Positions 53,995 to 62,588 of a DNA stretch of 64,000 bases are shown one piece after another; position 1 is the stretch's first letter; every line of letters starts with the position of its first letter. Origin of the DNA: Lacrimispora indolis DSM 755 (GTDB lineage Bacteria; Bacillota; Clostridia; Lachnospirales; Lachnospiraceae); the NCBI RefSeq assembly GCF_000526995.1, contig NZ_AZUI01000001.1, positions 1,240,001 through 1,304,000 of the forward strand. The letters are read 5' to 3'. The position numbers were made by a program, and so were the translations under genes. The notes below the pieces were generated by a model. The model ran no database searches. It was not told where the DNA came from and worked only from the letters and a program-made list of their open reading frames with translations.

Positions 53995-54876
53995 TTAAGA
54001 TTTTCCTGTAATTTCTCCGTACATCTTTGGCCTGCGGTCTCTGAAAAGCCCCCAGTTCCTCCGGTCAGCCATGATCTGGTCAAGGTCAAAGGAAGCACAT
54101 ATAATACCCTCTTTCTCCCTGTCCATGGATGCTATGATTGCCCCGGTGCTGTCCGTAATAAAGGAAGAGCCATAAAATTTAAGGGAAGAGCTTTGATTCC
54201 CATTTTCCGCGCAGGGAATCACAGATTCCACTCCCACCCGGTTTGCAGCAGCCACCGGGATGATGTTGGAGGCAGCATGCCCCTGCATGCAGCGCCTCCA
54301 GTGCTCCATGCTGTCACATTCCAGAATCGGCTCGCTTCCGATGGCAGTTGGGTACAGGATCAGCTCAGCCCCGTTTAAAGCCAGACACCTTGCTGTCTCA
54401 GGAAACCACTGGTCCCAGCAGATCCCTACCCCTATTTTTCCGTACATGGTATCAAATACCCGGAATCCGGTATCTCCGGGCGTGAAATAAAATTTTTCCT
54501 GGTAGTAATGGTCATCCGGAATATGGGTCTTTCGGTATACCCCAAGATTTGTGCCATCTCCGTCAAGGACTGCTGCCGAGTTAAACATGGAATTCCCGGA
54601 CTGCTCATAAAAGCTGATGGGAAGGACCACAGAAAGCTCAGCCGCGATCCGGGAAAAATGCTTCACTGCCTGGTTTTCTTCCACCGGTCCTGCATAGTCA
54701 TAGAATTCATACCGCCGTTCCTGGCAGAAATACTGCCGTTCAAACAGCTCCGGAAGGAGGATGACCTTTGCGCCTTCCTTTGCCGCCTGCCTTACCAGCA
54801 TTTCCGCGTTTTCAATATTTTTCTTAACGTCATCCCAGCACTTCATCTGAACTGCTGCCACTGTTACTTCTCTCAT
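53995..54876 (-). CDS. aguB: N-carbamoylputrescine amidase
   Basis: 293 residues from the ATG at 54876 (MREVTVAAVQMKCWDDVKKNIENAEMLV) with AAGGAGAG upstream; the longer frame to 55035 is a shadow inside aguA. Nitrilase-superfamily triad is visible: VILLPELFERQYFCQ (Glu), YRKTHIPDD (Lys) and GVGICWDQWFPE (Cys). It hydrolyses N-carbamoylputrescine to putrescine. It overlaps aguA by 47 bases, so both are made together. Last gene of the polyamine operon. Confidence 0.95.
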   Translation of the reverse strand: MREVTVAAVQMKCWDDVKKNIENAEMLVRQAAKEGAKVILLPELFERQYFCQERRYEFYDYAGPVEENQAVKHFSRIAAELSVVLPISFYEQSGNSMFNSAAVLDGDGTNLGVYRKTHIPDDHYYQEKFYFTPGDTGFRVFDTMYGKIGVGICWDQWFPETARCLALNGAELILYPTAIGSEPILECDSMEHWRRCMQGHAASNIIPVAAANRVGVESVIPCAENGNQSSSLKFYGSSFITDSTGAIIASMDREKEGIICASFDLDQIMADRRNWGLFRDRRPKMYGEITGKS

Positions 54877-55978
54877 GAAACTCTCCTTCCGGTATCTGCT
54901 GTGTAATGCAGTGAATGTTCCCGCCTCCCACAATGATATCTCTTGCATACACCGGATAGATCCTCCTCTCCGGGAAGCACTCCTCCAATATCCGTACTGC
55001 CTCTGAGTCGTGGGCATCTCCAAACTGTGGGACAATTACCCCGCCGTTTGATATGTAAAAATTCACATAGCTGGCGGCCAGGCGCTCACCTGCCTCCCTC
55101 ACATCCTCTCCTGGCTCAAAGGAGAAGCCGGAAAGCTCCTCCTCTGTGATGCAGACCGGTTCTTTGGGTATGGGAAGCTTGTGGATCTTAAAATGCCTTC
55201 CTGCTGCATCCGTCTCCGTTTCCAGAATCCTTAAATCAGCCAGGGACATTTCATACTGAGGATCATCTCTCTCATCCGTCCAGGCTAAAACCACCTCTCC
55301 CGGCCGTACAAAAGCACAGACATTGTCTACGTGCTCATTTGTTTCATCCTGATAGATGCCTGCCTTCAGCCAGATGATCTTAGAGGCACCCAGATAGGTT
55401 TTCAGCTGTTCCTCAATTTGAAGCTTTGACAGGGAGGGGTTCCTTCCGGCGCTTAAAAGGCAGCTCTCGGTCACCAAAAGTGTGCCTTCCCCGTCGGAGT
55501 GAATGGAACCTCCCTCCAGGACAAAATGCCCGGCATCATAAACCGGATATCCAAACCGCTGACAAAAATGCCCTGCAAGCAGGTTATCCTTTTGCCAGTC
55601 AGGATACAGTCCGTCAAAGGTCCCGCCCCAGGCGTTAAACTGCCAGTCGATCCCTCTGACCTCACGTTCCTTATTTACCACAAAAGTAGGACCCACATCT
55701 CTTGCCCACGCATCGTCAGATTCCATATCAACCACCTGGATCCGGTCCGAAAGCATTTCTCTGGCGCTTTCCCTCACATCGTCCTCTGCCAGCATGATCA
55801 CCTGTTCGCTGTCCGCAATAGCCTCTGCGATCCTGACAAAGGCCTCCCTGGCCTTCCCGGCCCCAAAGGGCCAGGAGCCGGGCCGTTTGGGCCAGATCAT
55901 GATACAGCCCCGATGAGGTTCAAATTCTCCCGGCATATAAAATCCGTCATTTGCCGGAAGGCTTTTTAATTTTTCCAT
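54830..55978 (-). CDS. aguA: agmatine deiminase
   Basis: 382 residues, full length. PAD-fold motifs: DGFYMPGEFEPHRGCIMIWPKRPGSWPFG at the start, DDAWARDVGPTFVV, FVLEGGSIHSDGEGTLLVTESCLL, TNEHVDNVCAFVRPGEV, and catalytic Cys in the C-terminal VGGGNIHCITQQIP. It converts agmatine to N-carbamoylputrescine plus ammonia. Follows nspC by 41 bases. Confidence 0.96.
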   Translation of the reverse strand: MEKLKSLPANDGFYMPGEFEPHRGCIMIWPKRPGSWPFGAGKAREAFVRIAEAIADSEQVIMLAEDDVRESAREMLSDRIQVVDMESDDAWARDVGPTFVVNKEREVRGIDWQFNAWGGTFDGLYPDWQKDNLLAGHFCQRFGYPVYDAGHFVLEGGSIHSDGEGTLLVTESCLLSAGRNPSLSKLQIEEQLKTYLGASKIIWLKAGIYQDETNEHVDNVCAFVRPGEVVLAWTDERDDPQYEMSLADLRILETETDAAGRHFKIHKLPIPKEPVCITEEELSGFSFEPGEDVREAGERLAASYVNFYISNGGVIVPQFGDAHDSEAVRILEECFPERRIYPVYARDIIVGGGNIHCITQQIPEGEFHERSNSGSSSDEVLG

Positions 55979-56019
55979 AGTCTGTCTCCTGATGAATCAA
56001 CCGGATATGCAGGCCTGTC

Positions 56020-57141
56020 CTAGGCCAGCCGGTTCTTAAAATCCTCATAGCCGAACCTTTTTATAACACGGCAGTCTCCTCCTTTATCCATGACGGCGAT
56101 TGCAGGGAGGGGCATCCCGTTAAAGGTATTGTTCTTTACCATGGAATAAATGGCCATATCCATAAAATACAGCTTATCCCCCGGCTTTATTTCCCTGTCA
56201 AAGGAATAATCCCCGATCACATCTCCCGCCAGGCAGGTGCAGGAGGACAGCCTGTAGGTGTATGCCTTCTCTCCAGGCTCCCCGCTGTCCTTTAAGGGAG
56301 GCCTGTATGGCATTTCCAGCACATCAGGCATATGGCAGGCTGCGGAAGCATCAAGAATCAAAGTCCTGATCCCGTTTTCCACTACATCCATTACCTCTGT
56401 TACCAGATACCCGGCATTAAGAGCCACAGCCTCTCCTGGTTCTAAATAAACTGTAAGGCCGTATTTCTCCTTTAGTCTCATAATACAATCTTCCAGCAGA
56501 CCCATGTCGTAATCCTCCCTGGTGATGTGATGTCCTCCGCCCATATTCAGCCAGGACAGTCCGGATAAATACTTCCCGAACCTTTCCTCCACCGCATCCA
56601 GGGTCTTTTTTAAATCATCGGAATTTTGTTCACATAAGGTGTGGAAATGGAGCCCGGAAAGCCTTGGCAGCCACTCCTCCTTAAAATGATCCGGGGGAAC
56701 CCCAAGCCTTGAGCCGGGAGCACAGGGGTCATAAATCTCATGGCCTTCCTGGGTGGAACACTGGGGATTGATTCTGATGCCTGCCTCCACCCCGCTTAAG
56801 GAATCCTTATATTTCTCAAGCTGGGAAAAGGAATTAAACACAATGTGGTCGCAGATCTTCACCAGCTCTTTAAAATCTTCTTCCTTATAAGCAGGAGCAA
56901 AGACGTGGTTTTCCAGCCCCATCTCCTCCCTCCCCAGTCTGGCCTCGAAAAGCCCGCTGGCAGTGGTCCCGTCAAGGTATCTGCCTATAAGGGGATACTC
57001 TGCATAGCAGGAAAATGCCTTCTGGGCCAGCAGGATCTTACATCCGGTATGTTCCTTTAACTGTCTTAAGATTTCCAGGTTTTTCTCCAGCCTGCCCTCA
57101 TCGATCACATAGCAGGGGGTCTTTAAATCCTCGATCCTCAT
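56020..57141 (-). CDS. nspC: carboxynorspermidine/carboxyspermidine decarboxylase
   Basis: 373 residues, fold III PLP decarboxylase. Starts TPCYVIDEGRLEKNLEILRQLKEHTGCKILLAQKAFSCY, where Lys about 41 binds PLP; HFHTLCEQNSDD, NMGGGHHITREDYD, VYLEPGEAVALNAG and the active-site Cys in SCTCLAGDVIGDYSF follow. It decarboxylates carboxyspermidine (or carboxynorspermidine) formed by the dehydrogenase encoded 7 bases upstream. Substrate length cannot be told from sequence. Confidence 0.95.
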   Translation of the reverse strand: MRIEDLKTPCYVIDEGRLEKNLEILRQLKEHTGCKILLAQKAFSCYAEYPLIGRYLDGTTASGLFEARLGREEMGLENHVFAPAYKEEDFKELVKICDHIVFNSFSQLEKYKDSLSGVEAGIRINPQCSTQEGHEIYDPCAPGSRLGVPPDHFKEEWLPRLSGLHFHTLCEQNSDDLKKTLDAVEERFGKYLSGLSWLNMGGGHHITREDYDMGLLEDCIMRLKEKYGLTVYLEPGEAVALNAGYLVTEVMDVVENGIRTLILDASAACHMPDVLEMPYRPPLKDSGEPGEKAYTYRLSSCTCLAGDVIGDYSFDREIKPGDKLYFMDMAIYSMVKNNTFNGMPLPAIAVMDKGGDCRVIKRFGYEDFKNRLA

Positions 57142-57148
57142 CCTTTTC

Positions 57149-58417
57149 CTATCTCCATACCTTAACGGTTTCCGGGTCCTCGCATACCACCCAGGGAAGT
57201 CCCCATTTGTTTAAAGCCTCCATGTAGGGATCCGGGTCAAACTCTTCCACATTGAATACCCCCGCCTTCTTCCACTGGCCGGTCAGAACCATCATGGCGC
57301 CGATCATGGCCGGAACACCGGTTGTATAAGAAATTGCCTGGGATTCCACTTCCTTATAGCATTCCTCATGGTCGCATACGTTGTAAATGTAAATAGTCTT
57401 TTCCTTTCCATCCTTTACTCCCGTAAAAATGCAGCCGATGTTGGTCTTTCCTTTGGTCCTTGGGCCAAGAGAAGCAGGGTCAGGAAGCAGGGCCTTTAAA
57501 AACTGGATAGGCACGATTTCCTGTCCGTTAAATTCCACAGGGGAGGTGGAAAGCATTCCTACGTTTTCCAGGCACTTCATGTGGGTCAGATAACTTTGTC
57601 CAAAGGTCATGAAAAAGCGGATCCTTTTAACCCCCGGAATATTCTTTGCCAGGGATTCGATCTCCTCATGGTGAAGTAAGTACATGTCCTTTTCCCCAAC
57701 CTCAGGGAAATTGTATTTGGATTTGATCTCCATAGGCTCTGTCTCGATCCAACGGCCCTCCTCCCAATAGGAACCATTGGAAGATACTTCTCTTAAGTTG
57801 ATCTCAGGGTTAAAGTTGGTTGCAAAAGGATATCCATGATCTCCCCCGTTGCAGTCCAGAATATCGATGGTATGGATCTCATCAAAATAATGCTTTAAGG
57901 CGTAAGCGGAAAATACGCTGGTAACTCCAGGATCAAACCCGGTTCCAAGAAGGGCGGTAATACCCACCTCTTCAAAACGTTCCTTATAATCCCACTGCCA
58001 GGAATAATCAAAAAGGGCGGTAAATTTAAGGCTCTTGCAGCGCTTCTCATAGATCGCCTTCCACTCCGGATCATCGGTATTCTCAGGTTCAAAATTGGCG
58101 GTATCAATGTAATCCACCCCTGTTGCCAGACATGCATCCATGATGGTTAAATCCTGATAAGGAAGAGCTACGTTTAACACTGCATCCGGCTTATAATCCT
58201 TTATGAGGGCAATGACCTCTTCCGTGTGATCCGCATCCACTTTGGCGGTCTCGATCCTGGTTTTTGTTGTTCCTGCAAGCTTATCCTTTAATGCATCACA
58301 TTTTTCCTTTGTCCTGCTTGCGATACAGATGTCGGTAAACACCTCACTGTTCTGACAGCATTTGTGGATTGCAACGGAGGCAACTCCTCCGCATCCGATA
58401 ATTAATAATCTGCTCAT
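57149..58417 (-). CDS. carboxynorspermidine/carboxyspermidine dehydrogenase (saccharopine-dehydrogenase family)
   Basis: 422 residues. N-terminal Rossmann LLIIGCGGVASVAIHKCC and family motifs VNVALPYQDLTIMDACLATGVDYIDTANFEP, LLGTGFDPGVTSVFSAYALKHYFDEIHTIDILDCNGGDHGYPFATNFNPEINLREV. With nspC it makes spermidine from putrescine and aspartate semialdehyde. Being between speE and nspC in a polyamine operon separates it from lysine-pathway saccharopine dehydrogenases. Its ATG overlaps the speE stop by 4 bases. Confidence 0.94.
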   Translation of the reverse strand: MSRLLIIGCGGVASVAIHKCCQNSEVFTDICIASRTKEKCDALKDKLAGTTKTRIETAKVDADHTEEVIALIKDYKPDAVLNVALPYQDLTIMDACLATGVDYIDTANFEPENTDDPEWKAIYEKRCKSLKFTALFDYSWQWDYKERFEEVGITALLGTGFDPGVTSVFSAYALKHYFDEIHTIDILDCNGGDHGYPFATNFNPEINLREVSSNGSYWEEGRWIETEPMEIKSKYNFPEVGEKDMYLLHHEEIESLAKNIPGVKRIRFFMTFGQSYLTHMKCLENVGMLSTSPVEFNGQEIVPIQFLKALLPDPASLGPRTKGKTNIGCIFTGVKDGKEKTIYIYNVCDHEECYKEVESQAISYTTGVPAMIGAMMVLTGQWKKAGVFNVEEFDPDPYMEALNKWGLPWVVCEDPETVKVWR

Positions 58418-59271
58418 TCTTTTTCCTCCTCTTCCAGTAAATCTTCTACGTATTTTGGCAGCATGAAAGCGCCCATATGAAGATTGGTCGTATAGTACCA
58501 GGTTTCAATTTTCAACTGGTTCCATGCATCTCGCTTAAAATCATTGATGGGATGATATTTTTTTGAAGCAAACCCAAACAGCCAGTAGCCTGACGGGCAG
58601 GTGGGAATATGGGCCTGATAAACCCGGCTTATGGGGAAGGACCGGTACACCTTCCTGTGCATGCTCCTGCAAGCCGCCTCATCCTCATCATAAAACGGGC
58701 TTCCATGCTGGTAAACCATGATTCCGTCACTTCGCAGCGCCTTATAACAGCTTCCGTAAAATTCCTTGGTAAACAGCCCTTCCGTATGCCCGAAGGGATC
58801 CGTGGAATCATTGATGATTAAGTCATATTCTTCCTTTTTGCTTCTTAAGAAACGAAGCCCGTCATCATAATAGACCTTAACCCTTGGATCAGCAAGCCCG
58901 CAGGATACCTCCGGAAAAATATCCCGGCACACGTCTACAAACAGCTTATCCGTTTCAACCACATCAATGGACCGGATCCACGGATACTGTAAAAGCTCCT
59001 TTGCCACTCCTCCATCCCCTCCGCCGATGATCAGCACATCCTTTACATTGGGGTGGACCGCCATGGGAACGTGGGTCACCATTTCATCGTAAATAAATTC
59101 ATCCTTTTCAGAAAAAACAATGTCTCCATCCAATGCCACAAACTTTCCGAATTCCTGGGAGTCGAACACGTCGATCCTCTGGTACTCACTCTCCCCGGAA
59201 AAAAGCTGTTTGTCGATCCGAACGGAAAGCTTAACATTGGAAGTGTGAAATTTTGAAAACCATATCTCCAT
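58414..59271 (-). CDS. speE: spermidine-synthase-family aminopropyltransferase
   Basis: 285 residues from the ATG at 59271 (MEIWFSKFHTSNVKLSVRIDKQLFSGESEYQRIDVFDSQEFGKFVALDGDIVFSEKDEFIYDEMVTHVP) with GGGGAGAGG upstream; the longer frame to 59448 lies inside speA. Motif GGGDGGVAKELLQYP binds decarboxylated SAM, DDGLRFL and NDSTDPFGHTEGLF complete the site. Transfers aminopropyl to a diamine. No speD is in the window, so its donor and acceptor are open. It lies 5 bases after speA. Confidence 0.93.
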   Translation of the reverse strand: MEIWFSKFHTSNVKLSVRIDKQLFSGESEYQRIDVFDSQEFGKFVALDGDIVFSEKDEFIYDEMVTHVPMAVHPNVKDVLIIGGGDGGVAKELLQYPWIRSIDVVETDKLFVDVCRDIFPEVSCGLADPRVKVYYDDGLRFLRSKKEEYDLIINDSTDPFGHTEGLFTKEFYGSCYKALRSDGIMVYQHGSPFYDEDEAACRSMHRKVYRSFPISRVYQAHIPTCPSGYWLFGFASKKYHPINDFKRDAWNQLKIETWYYTTNLHMGAFMLPKYVEDLLEEEEKE

Positions 59272-59276
59272 TTTTC

Positions 59277-60749
59277 TTACCTCTCCCCTTCCTGAATCTG
59301 CTCCTTTAATACCATCAGCCGTTCCACCGCCGGGTCTTCCGTCCCCTGCATGGAACAGCCCATTTCCCTGGCATAAATGATATATTCCACAATTTCTTCC
59401 GTGATCATTTCCCCCGGAGCCAGGATGGGAATTCCGGGAGGATAACACATGACAAACTCCCCGCTGATCCTTCCTGCGGATTCCCCTACAGAAACTGATA
59501 CCTTTTGGGAATAAAAAGCCTTCTGAGGCGATACCACCACTTTGGGGGCTATGTATTCGCCTGACAGCATTCCTGTCCTGTCCTTTTTATAAAGGCGCTC
59601 AATATCCGCCAGGGCTCCCACCAGGCGTTCAATGTCCTGTATCCTGTCGCCGATGGAAATATAGGCAAGGAGATTGCAGATATCCCCGAATTCGATCTGG
59701 ATATCATATTCATCCCGAAGGAGATCGTAAACCTCAATTCCGGCCAGCCCATTCCCCAGGGTATAGACGGAAAGCTTTGTCACATCGTAATCAAAAATAC
59801 TGGTTCCATTGATTAAATCCCTTCCATAGGCATAGTACCCTCCGATGGAGTTGATCTCTCCCCTGGCATATTCTGCCATTTCCACCACCTTTGCAAAGGA
59901 TTCTTCCCCTCTTAAGGCCAGGTTCCGCCTGGATATATCAAGGCTTGACAAAAGCAGGTAAGAAGCGCTGGTTGTCTGGGTTAAGTTTATGATCTGACGC
60001 ACATAATCCCCATTCACGCCCTCATTTAAAAGGAGCAGGGAGCTTTGTGTCAAACTTCCCCCTGATTTGTGCATGGACACCGCCGCCATATCTGCCCCTG
60101 CTTCCATACCGGATACCGGAAGACCCTTTCCAAAATAGAGATGGGTCCCGTGAGCTTCGTCGGCAAGGACCTTCATCCCATGGGCATGGGCCAGCCTGAC
60201 AATGGAACGAATATCAGAACAGATTCCGTAATAGGTGGGATTGTTGACAAACACCGCCGCTGCGTCGGGATTTTCCTGGATCGCCTTTTCCACCTGGCCG
60301 ATTTCCATGCCAAGGGAAATGCCCAGCATGCTGTTTACCTCCGGATTTACATAAATCGGAATTGCCCCGCATAATACAAGAGCATTCAGAGCGCTTCTAT
60401 GAACATTTCTCGGCAGAATAATTTTATCCCCTGCCTTGCAGACAGACAGGATCATGCTCTGTACCGCAGACGTGGTTCCTCCCACCATTAAAAATGCATC
60501 TGCCGCCCCAAAGGCCTCCGCTGCCAGCCGTTCCGCATCACGGATCACGGATACGGGATGACATAAATTATCAAGAGGCTTCATGGAGTTCACATCAAGT
60601 CCCACACACCGTTCTCCCAAAAGCCGGGCAAGCTCCGGATTTCCCCTTCCTCTTTTATGGCCTGGCACATCAAAGGGGACCACCCTCTTTTTTTGGAATG
60701 TTTCAAGAGCTTCATAAATAGGCGCCCTCATCTGATCTTTTTTGTTCAT
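59277..60749 (-). CDS. speA: arginine/ornithine/lysine decarboxylase (probable arginine decarboxylase)
   Basis: 490 residues, short Gram-positive fold I form without the wing domain. FDVPGHKRGRGN at 23-34, DVNSMKPLDNLCHPVSVIRDAERLAAEAFGAADAFLMVGGTTSAVQSMIL, PLP-pocket VLADEAHGTHLYFGKGLP and the PLP lysine in AVSMHKSGGSLTQSSLLL are present. Family members decarboxylate Arg, Lys or Orn; the operon's agmatine deiminase argues for arginine to agmatine. First gene of the operon; upstream is a terminator-like stem and a candidate structured RNA. Confidence 0.92.
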   Translation of the reverse strand: MNKKDQMRAPIYEALETFQKKRVVPFDVPGHKRGRGNPELARLLGERCVGLDVNSMKPLDNLCHPVSVIRDAERLAAEAFGAADAFLMVGGTTSAVQSMILSVCKAGDKIILPRNVHRSALNALVLCGAIPIYVNPEVNSMLGISLGMEIGQVEKAIQENPDAAAVFVNNPTYYGICSDIRSIVRLAHAHGMKVLADEAHGTHLYFGKGLPVSGMEAGADMAAVSMHKSGGSLTQSSLLLLNEGVNGDYVRQIINLTQTTSASYLLLSSLDISRRNLALRGEESFAKVVEMAEYARGEINSIGGYYAYGRDLINGTSIFDYDVTKLSVYTLGNGLAGIEVYDLLRDEYDIQIEFGDICNLLAYISIGDRIQDIERLVGALADIERLYKKDRTGMLSGEYIAPKVVVSPQKAFYSQKVSVSVGESAGRISGEFVMCYPPGIPILAPGEMITEEIVEYIIYAREMGCSMQGTEDPAVERLMVLKEQIQEGER

Positions 60750-60828
60750 ATGGATTTTACCTTTCCTTGTTACGGGAATGTTACCCCTCTTTTGTCACTG
60801 AAATGGATACGTCACCTTATGGGACGCA

Positions 60829-60872
60829 ATTTTTTAATAACAAAAAGGCAGGTGATAAATCATCACCTGCCT
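60829..60872 (-). terminator. terminator/attenuator ahead of speA
   Basis: Minus strand AGGCAGGTGAT pairs with ATCACCTGCCT (60846-60872), followed by TTTTTGTTATT, about 100 bases before the speA start. It lies inside the transcript begun at 61171-61200, so it either ends a separate small RNA or acts as an attenuator of the polyamine operon. Confidence 0.75.
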
Positions 60873-60953
60873 GCAATTTCATGAACTGTATTTCCAATAA
60901 AGGCATAATGCCCATCTTTTCGTCATGATAATTATCGTCTTCGAGTCTACATA

Positions 60954-61136
60954 GCAAATATGTTGTCCCTGCTATTATTGATCGTTTCACAAGTGATGTG
61001 CAATCGCACGGATTATAAAGTAATCAACTTATAAAATTTGAGCTTTTAACTCAATCAATAATGTGGTTTCCCACGCTCGGCAGCTGACCCGCCTGTCCGT
61101 CTGGGCTTAACTTCTTACGAAGTGGTCAATATTTGC
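60954..61136 (-). ncRNA. candidate structured RNA upstream of speA
   Basis: About 183 nt enclosed by GCAAATAT (61129-61136) pairing with ATATTTGC (60954-60961). Inside, ATTATTGAT (61054-61062) pairs with ATCAATAAT (60974-60982), and local stems TTGAG/CTCAA (61038-61054), GTGC/GCAC (60998-61009) and ACTTC/GAAGT (near 61110) form. A GC-rich block (61060-61110) stands out from AT-rich flanks. Not coding; does not match a riboswitch I know. Could be a 6S-like RNA or a leader element. Confidence 0.45.
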
Positions 61137-61170
61137 ATGAAAACGATAATGTCTCTTCATACCGGGGTAA

Positions 61171-61200
61171 AGAATAACATATTTTCAGGTCTCATGTCAA
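61171..61200 (-). promoter_or_regulatory. promoter of speA leader / small RNA
   Basis: Minus strand TTGACA (61195-61200), 18-bp spacer, TATTCT (61171-61176) with TG one base upstream (extended -10). It sits right behind the spoIIID terminator. Confidence 0.65.
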
Positions 61201-61217
61201 CTAAAATTTTCTCTGAA

Positions 61218-61266
61218 TTAAAAACAGCCTCTGATGGGAAGCTGGTTCCCTTCCCATCAGAGGCTG
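61218..61266 (-). terminator. terminator of spoIIID
   Basis: CAGCCTCTGATGGGAA pairs with TTCCCATCAGAGGCTG (16 bp, 61225-61266), followed by TTTTTAATTC on the minus strand. Confidence 0.9.
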
Positions 61267-61286
61267 TTTTTCACTCCTTTGTCTTA

Positions 61287-61559
61287 TTAATTCTTTTTGC
61301 TGCACATCTGAAGACGGTGCTGGTATTTTTCTTTGGTGGCCAGGCCGCCCCGTATATGGCGCTCGGATTTGTTAATATCCAGGATCACCCTGGCTCGGGC
61401 TGCCAGGGACGGATTGATGTGTTCCAGTCGGTCCGTAACATCTTTATGTACCGTAGATTTGGATATCCCAAATTTCTTCGCGGTTTGCCTCACGGTTGCA
61501 TGATAGTCTATTATGTAGTTGGCGATCGCAACCGCGCGTTCTTCAATATATTCCTTCAA
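61287..61559 (-). CDS. spoIIID: sporulation transcription factor SpoIIID
   Basis: 90 residues, standard length. HTH with basic tail: MKEYIEERAVAIANYIIDYHATVRQTAKKFGISKSTVHKDVTDRLEHINPSLAARARVILDINKSERHIRGGLATKEKYQ, nearly the family consensus. Mother-cell regulator that tunes sigma-E genes and helps start sigma-K. Its own promoter looks sigma-E-dependent, as known in other spore formers. Confidence 0.97.
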   Translation of the reverse strand: MKEYIEERAVAIANYIIDYHATVRQTAKKFGISKSTVHKDVTDRLEHINPSLAARARVILDINKSERHIRGGLATKEKYQHRLQMCSKKN

Positions 61560-61588
61560 GAAAATCCCCCTGCTAGGACGTTTTTACA

Positions 61589-61617
61589 TACTTATGCAGG
61601 ATGTGTGTTAAGTATGA
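61589..61617 (-). promoter_or_regulatory. sigma-E-like promoter of spoIIID
   Basis: Minus strand TCATACTT (61610-61617), 13-bp spacer, CATAAGTA (61589-61596). Agrees with the known sigma-E control of spoIIID. Confidence 0.55.
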
Positions 61618-61663
61618 ATGGTTATCCCCACTGTTTTCACATAGAATTTTTTTCCAAAAATAA

Positions 61664-61693
61664 CAGGGCGGGATCCATAGGAATCCCACCCTG
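61664..61693 (-). terminator. terminator of VanY-type gene
   Basis: CAGGGTGGGAT pairs with ATCCCGCCCTG (one wobble), then TTATTTTTGG; directly behind the carboxypeptidase stop. Confidence 0.8.
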
Positions 61694-61697
61694 CAAA

Positions 61698-62564
61698 CTA
61701 ACGGAGTCTGCCGTTTTTCTGTAAAATATCATAAAATTCTTCCAGCACCAGATCATTTTCCGTAAGGAATCTGGCCACAGTCTTCCCCACGTAGCGGAAA
61801 TGCTCCGGCTCATAGCGGATGCCTGTTATATTCTCCTTGTCCTTAGGATAACGAAGCACAAAACCGTAGCGGTAGCAGTTTTGCTCCAGCCACACGGCTT
61901 CTTTCTGTCCTCCCCGCTCCTCATCAAGGTAATAATAAGCCTTTGCCGCAATGTCCACCGCCAAACCGGTCTGATGCTCGCTGGTCCCCGGCAGTGCGAG
62001 CCTTGCCTTGCTCTCATAAAAGGCCTGCTGGTAATCCATGCCTTCTTCCTGAAGGCGCTTTAAACAATCATTAAAAAGTGACTGCTGCCTTTTTAAATCA
62101 CGAAACGAAGAATAGATATGAAGTTCATATCCCTCGTTTTCAGCTGCCTCCATCATGTCCTGTAAGTCCTTGACGATCCGTGAATCCACGCTCTGGCCTG
62201 GCTGCACTTCAACCAGGTTTACCTGAAACTTCTGGCTTAAGGGATGGGCATCATTGACAAGCATCAATTCCCAGGAATTTGTATCCACCAGTATCTCCCC
62301 GTATTTGTCAGAAGAAAGGCGGACCGGTTCCGTCTCATTAACCGTTTCACTGTTCAACGCCATATCTGCCTGCCTTTGAAGTACCAGGTTCTCACTATAT
62401 AGCTCATAGCTTTCCTTCACCATTCTTTTGTTCTGGGCCTTAAAATATGCAGCCAGACCAGTTGGAATGATGATAAGCAATGCGATCGTTGTAAGTATCA
62501 AATGCCGGAAAAACCGTACGCTGCCAAAGTAAGGTTTACGCCTTCTTTTTTTTCTTTTGTTCAT
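61698..62564 (-). CDS. D-alanyl-D-alanine carboxypeptidase, VanY family
   Basis: 288 residues. A basic start and one membrane anchor (about 17-40), then an extracytoplasmic M15B peptidase domain. Zinc-site motifs: YSSFRDLKRQQSLF, SRxALPGTSEHQTGLAVDIAAK (SEHQTGLAVD) and late YEPEHFRYVG (EPEHFRYVG). It trims D-Ala from peptidoglycan stem peptides. No vancomycin-resistance genes are nearby, so it is a housekeeping or spore-wall enzyme. Follows the bactofilin gene by 24 bases. Confidence 0.93.
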   Translation of the reverse strand: MNKRKKRRRKPYFGSVRFFRHLILTTIALLIIIPTGLAAYFKAQNKRMVKESYELYSENLVLQRQADMALNSETVNETEPVRLSSDKYGEILVDTNSWELMLVNDAHPLSQKFQVNLVEVQPGQSVDSRIVKDLQDMMEAAENEGYELHIYSSFRDLKRQQSLFNDCLKRLQEEGMDYQQAFYESKARLALPGTSEHQTGLAVDIAAKAYYYLDEERGGQKEAVWLEQNCYRYGFVLRYPKDKENITGIRYEPEHFRYVGKTVARFLTENDLVLEEFYDILQKNGRLR

Positions 62565-62588
62565 AGTATTCTCCCCGGCAGTCGTTTA

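Noticed and set aside
55471..55665. 64-codon minus-strand frame
   Set aside because: Out-of-frame shadow of agmatine deiminase.
61060..61115. 5S rRNA-like word AAGTTAAGCCC in the speA upstream region
   Set aside because: Only this short stretch resembles 5S rRNA; the rest of the conserved 5S sequence and fold is missing.
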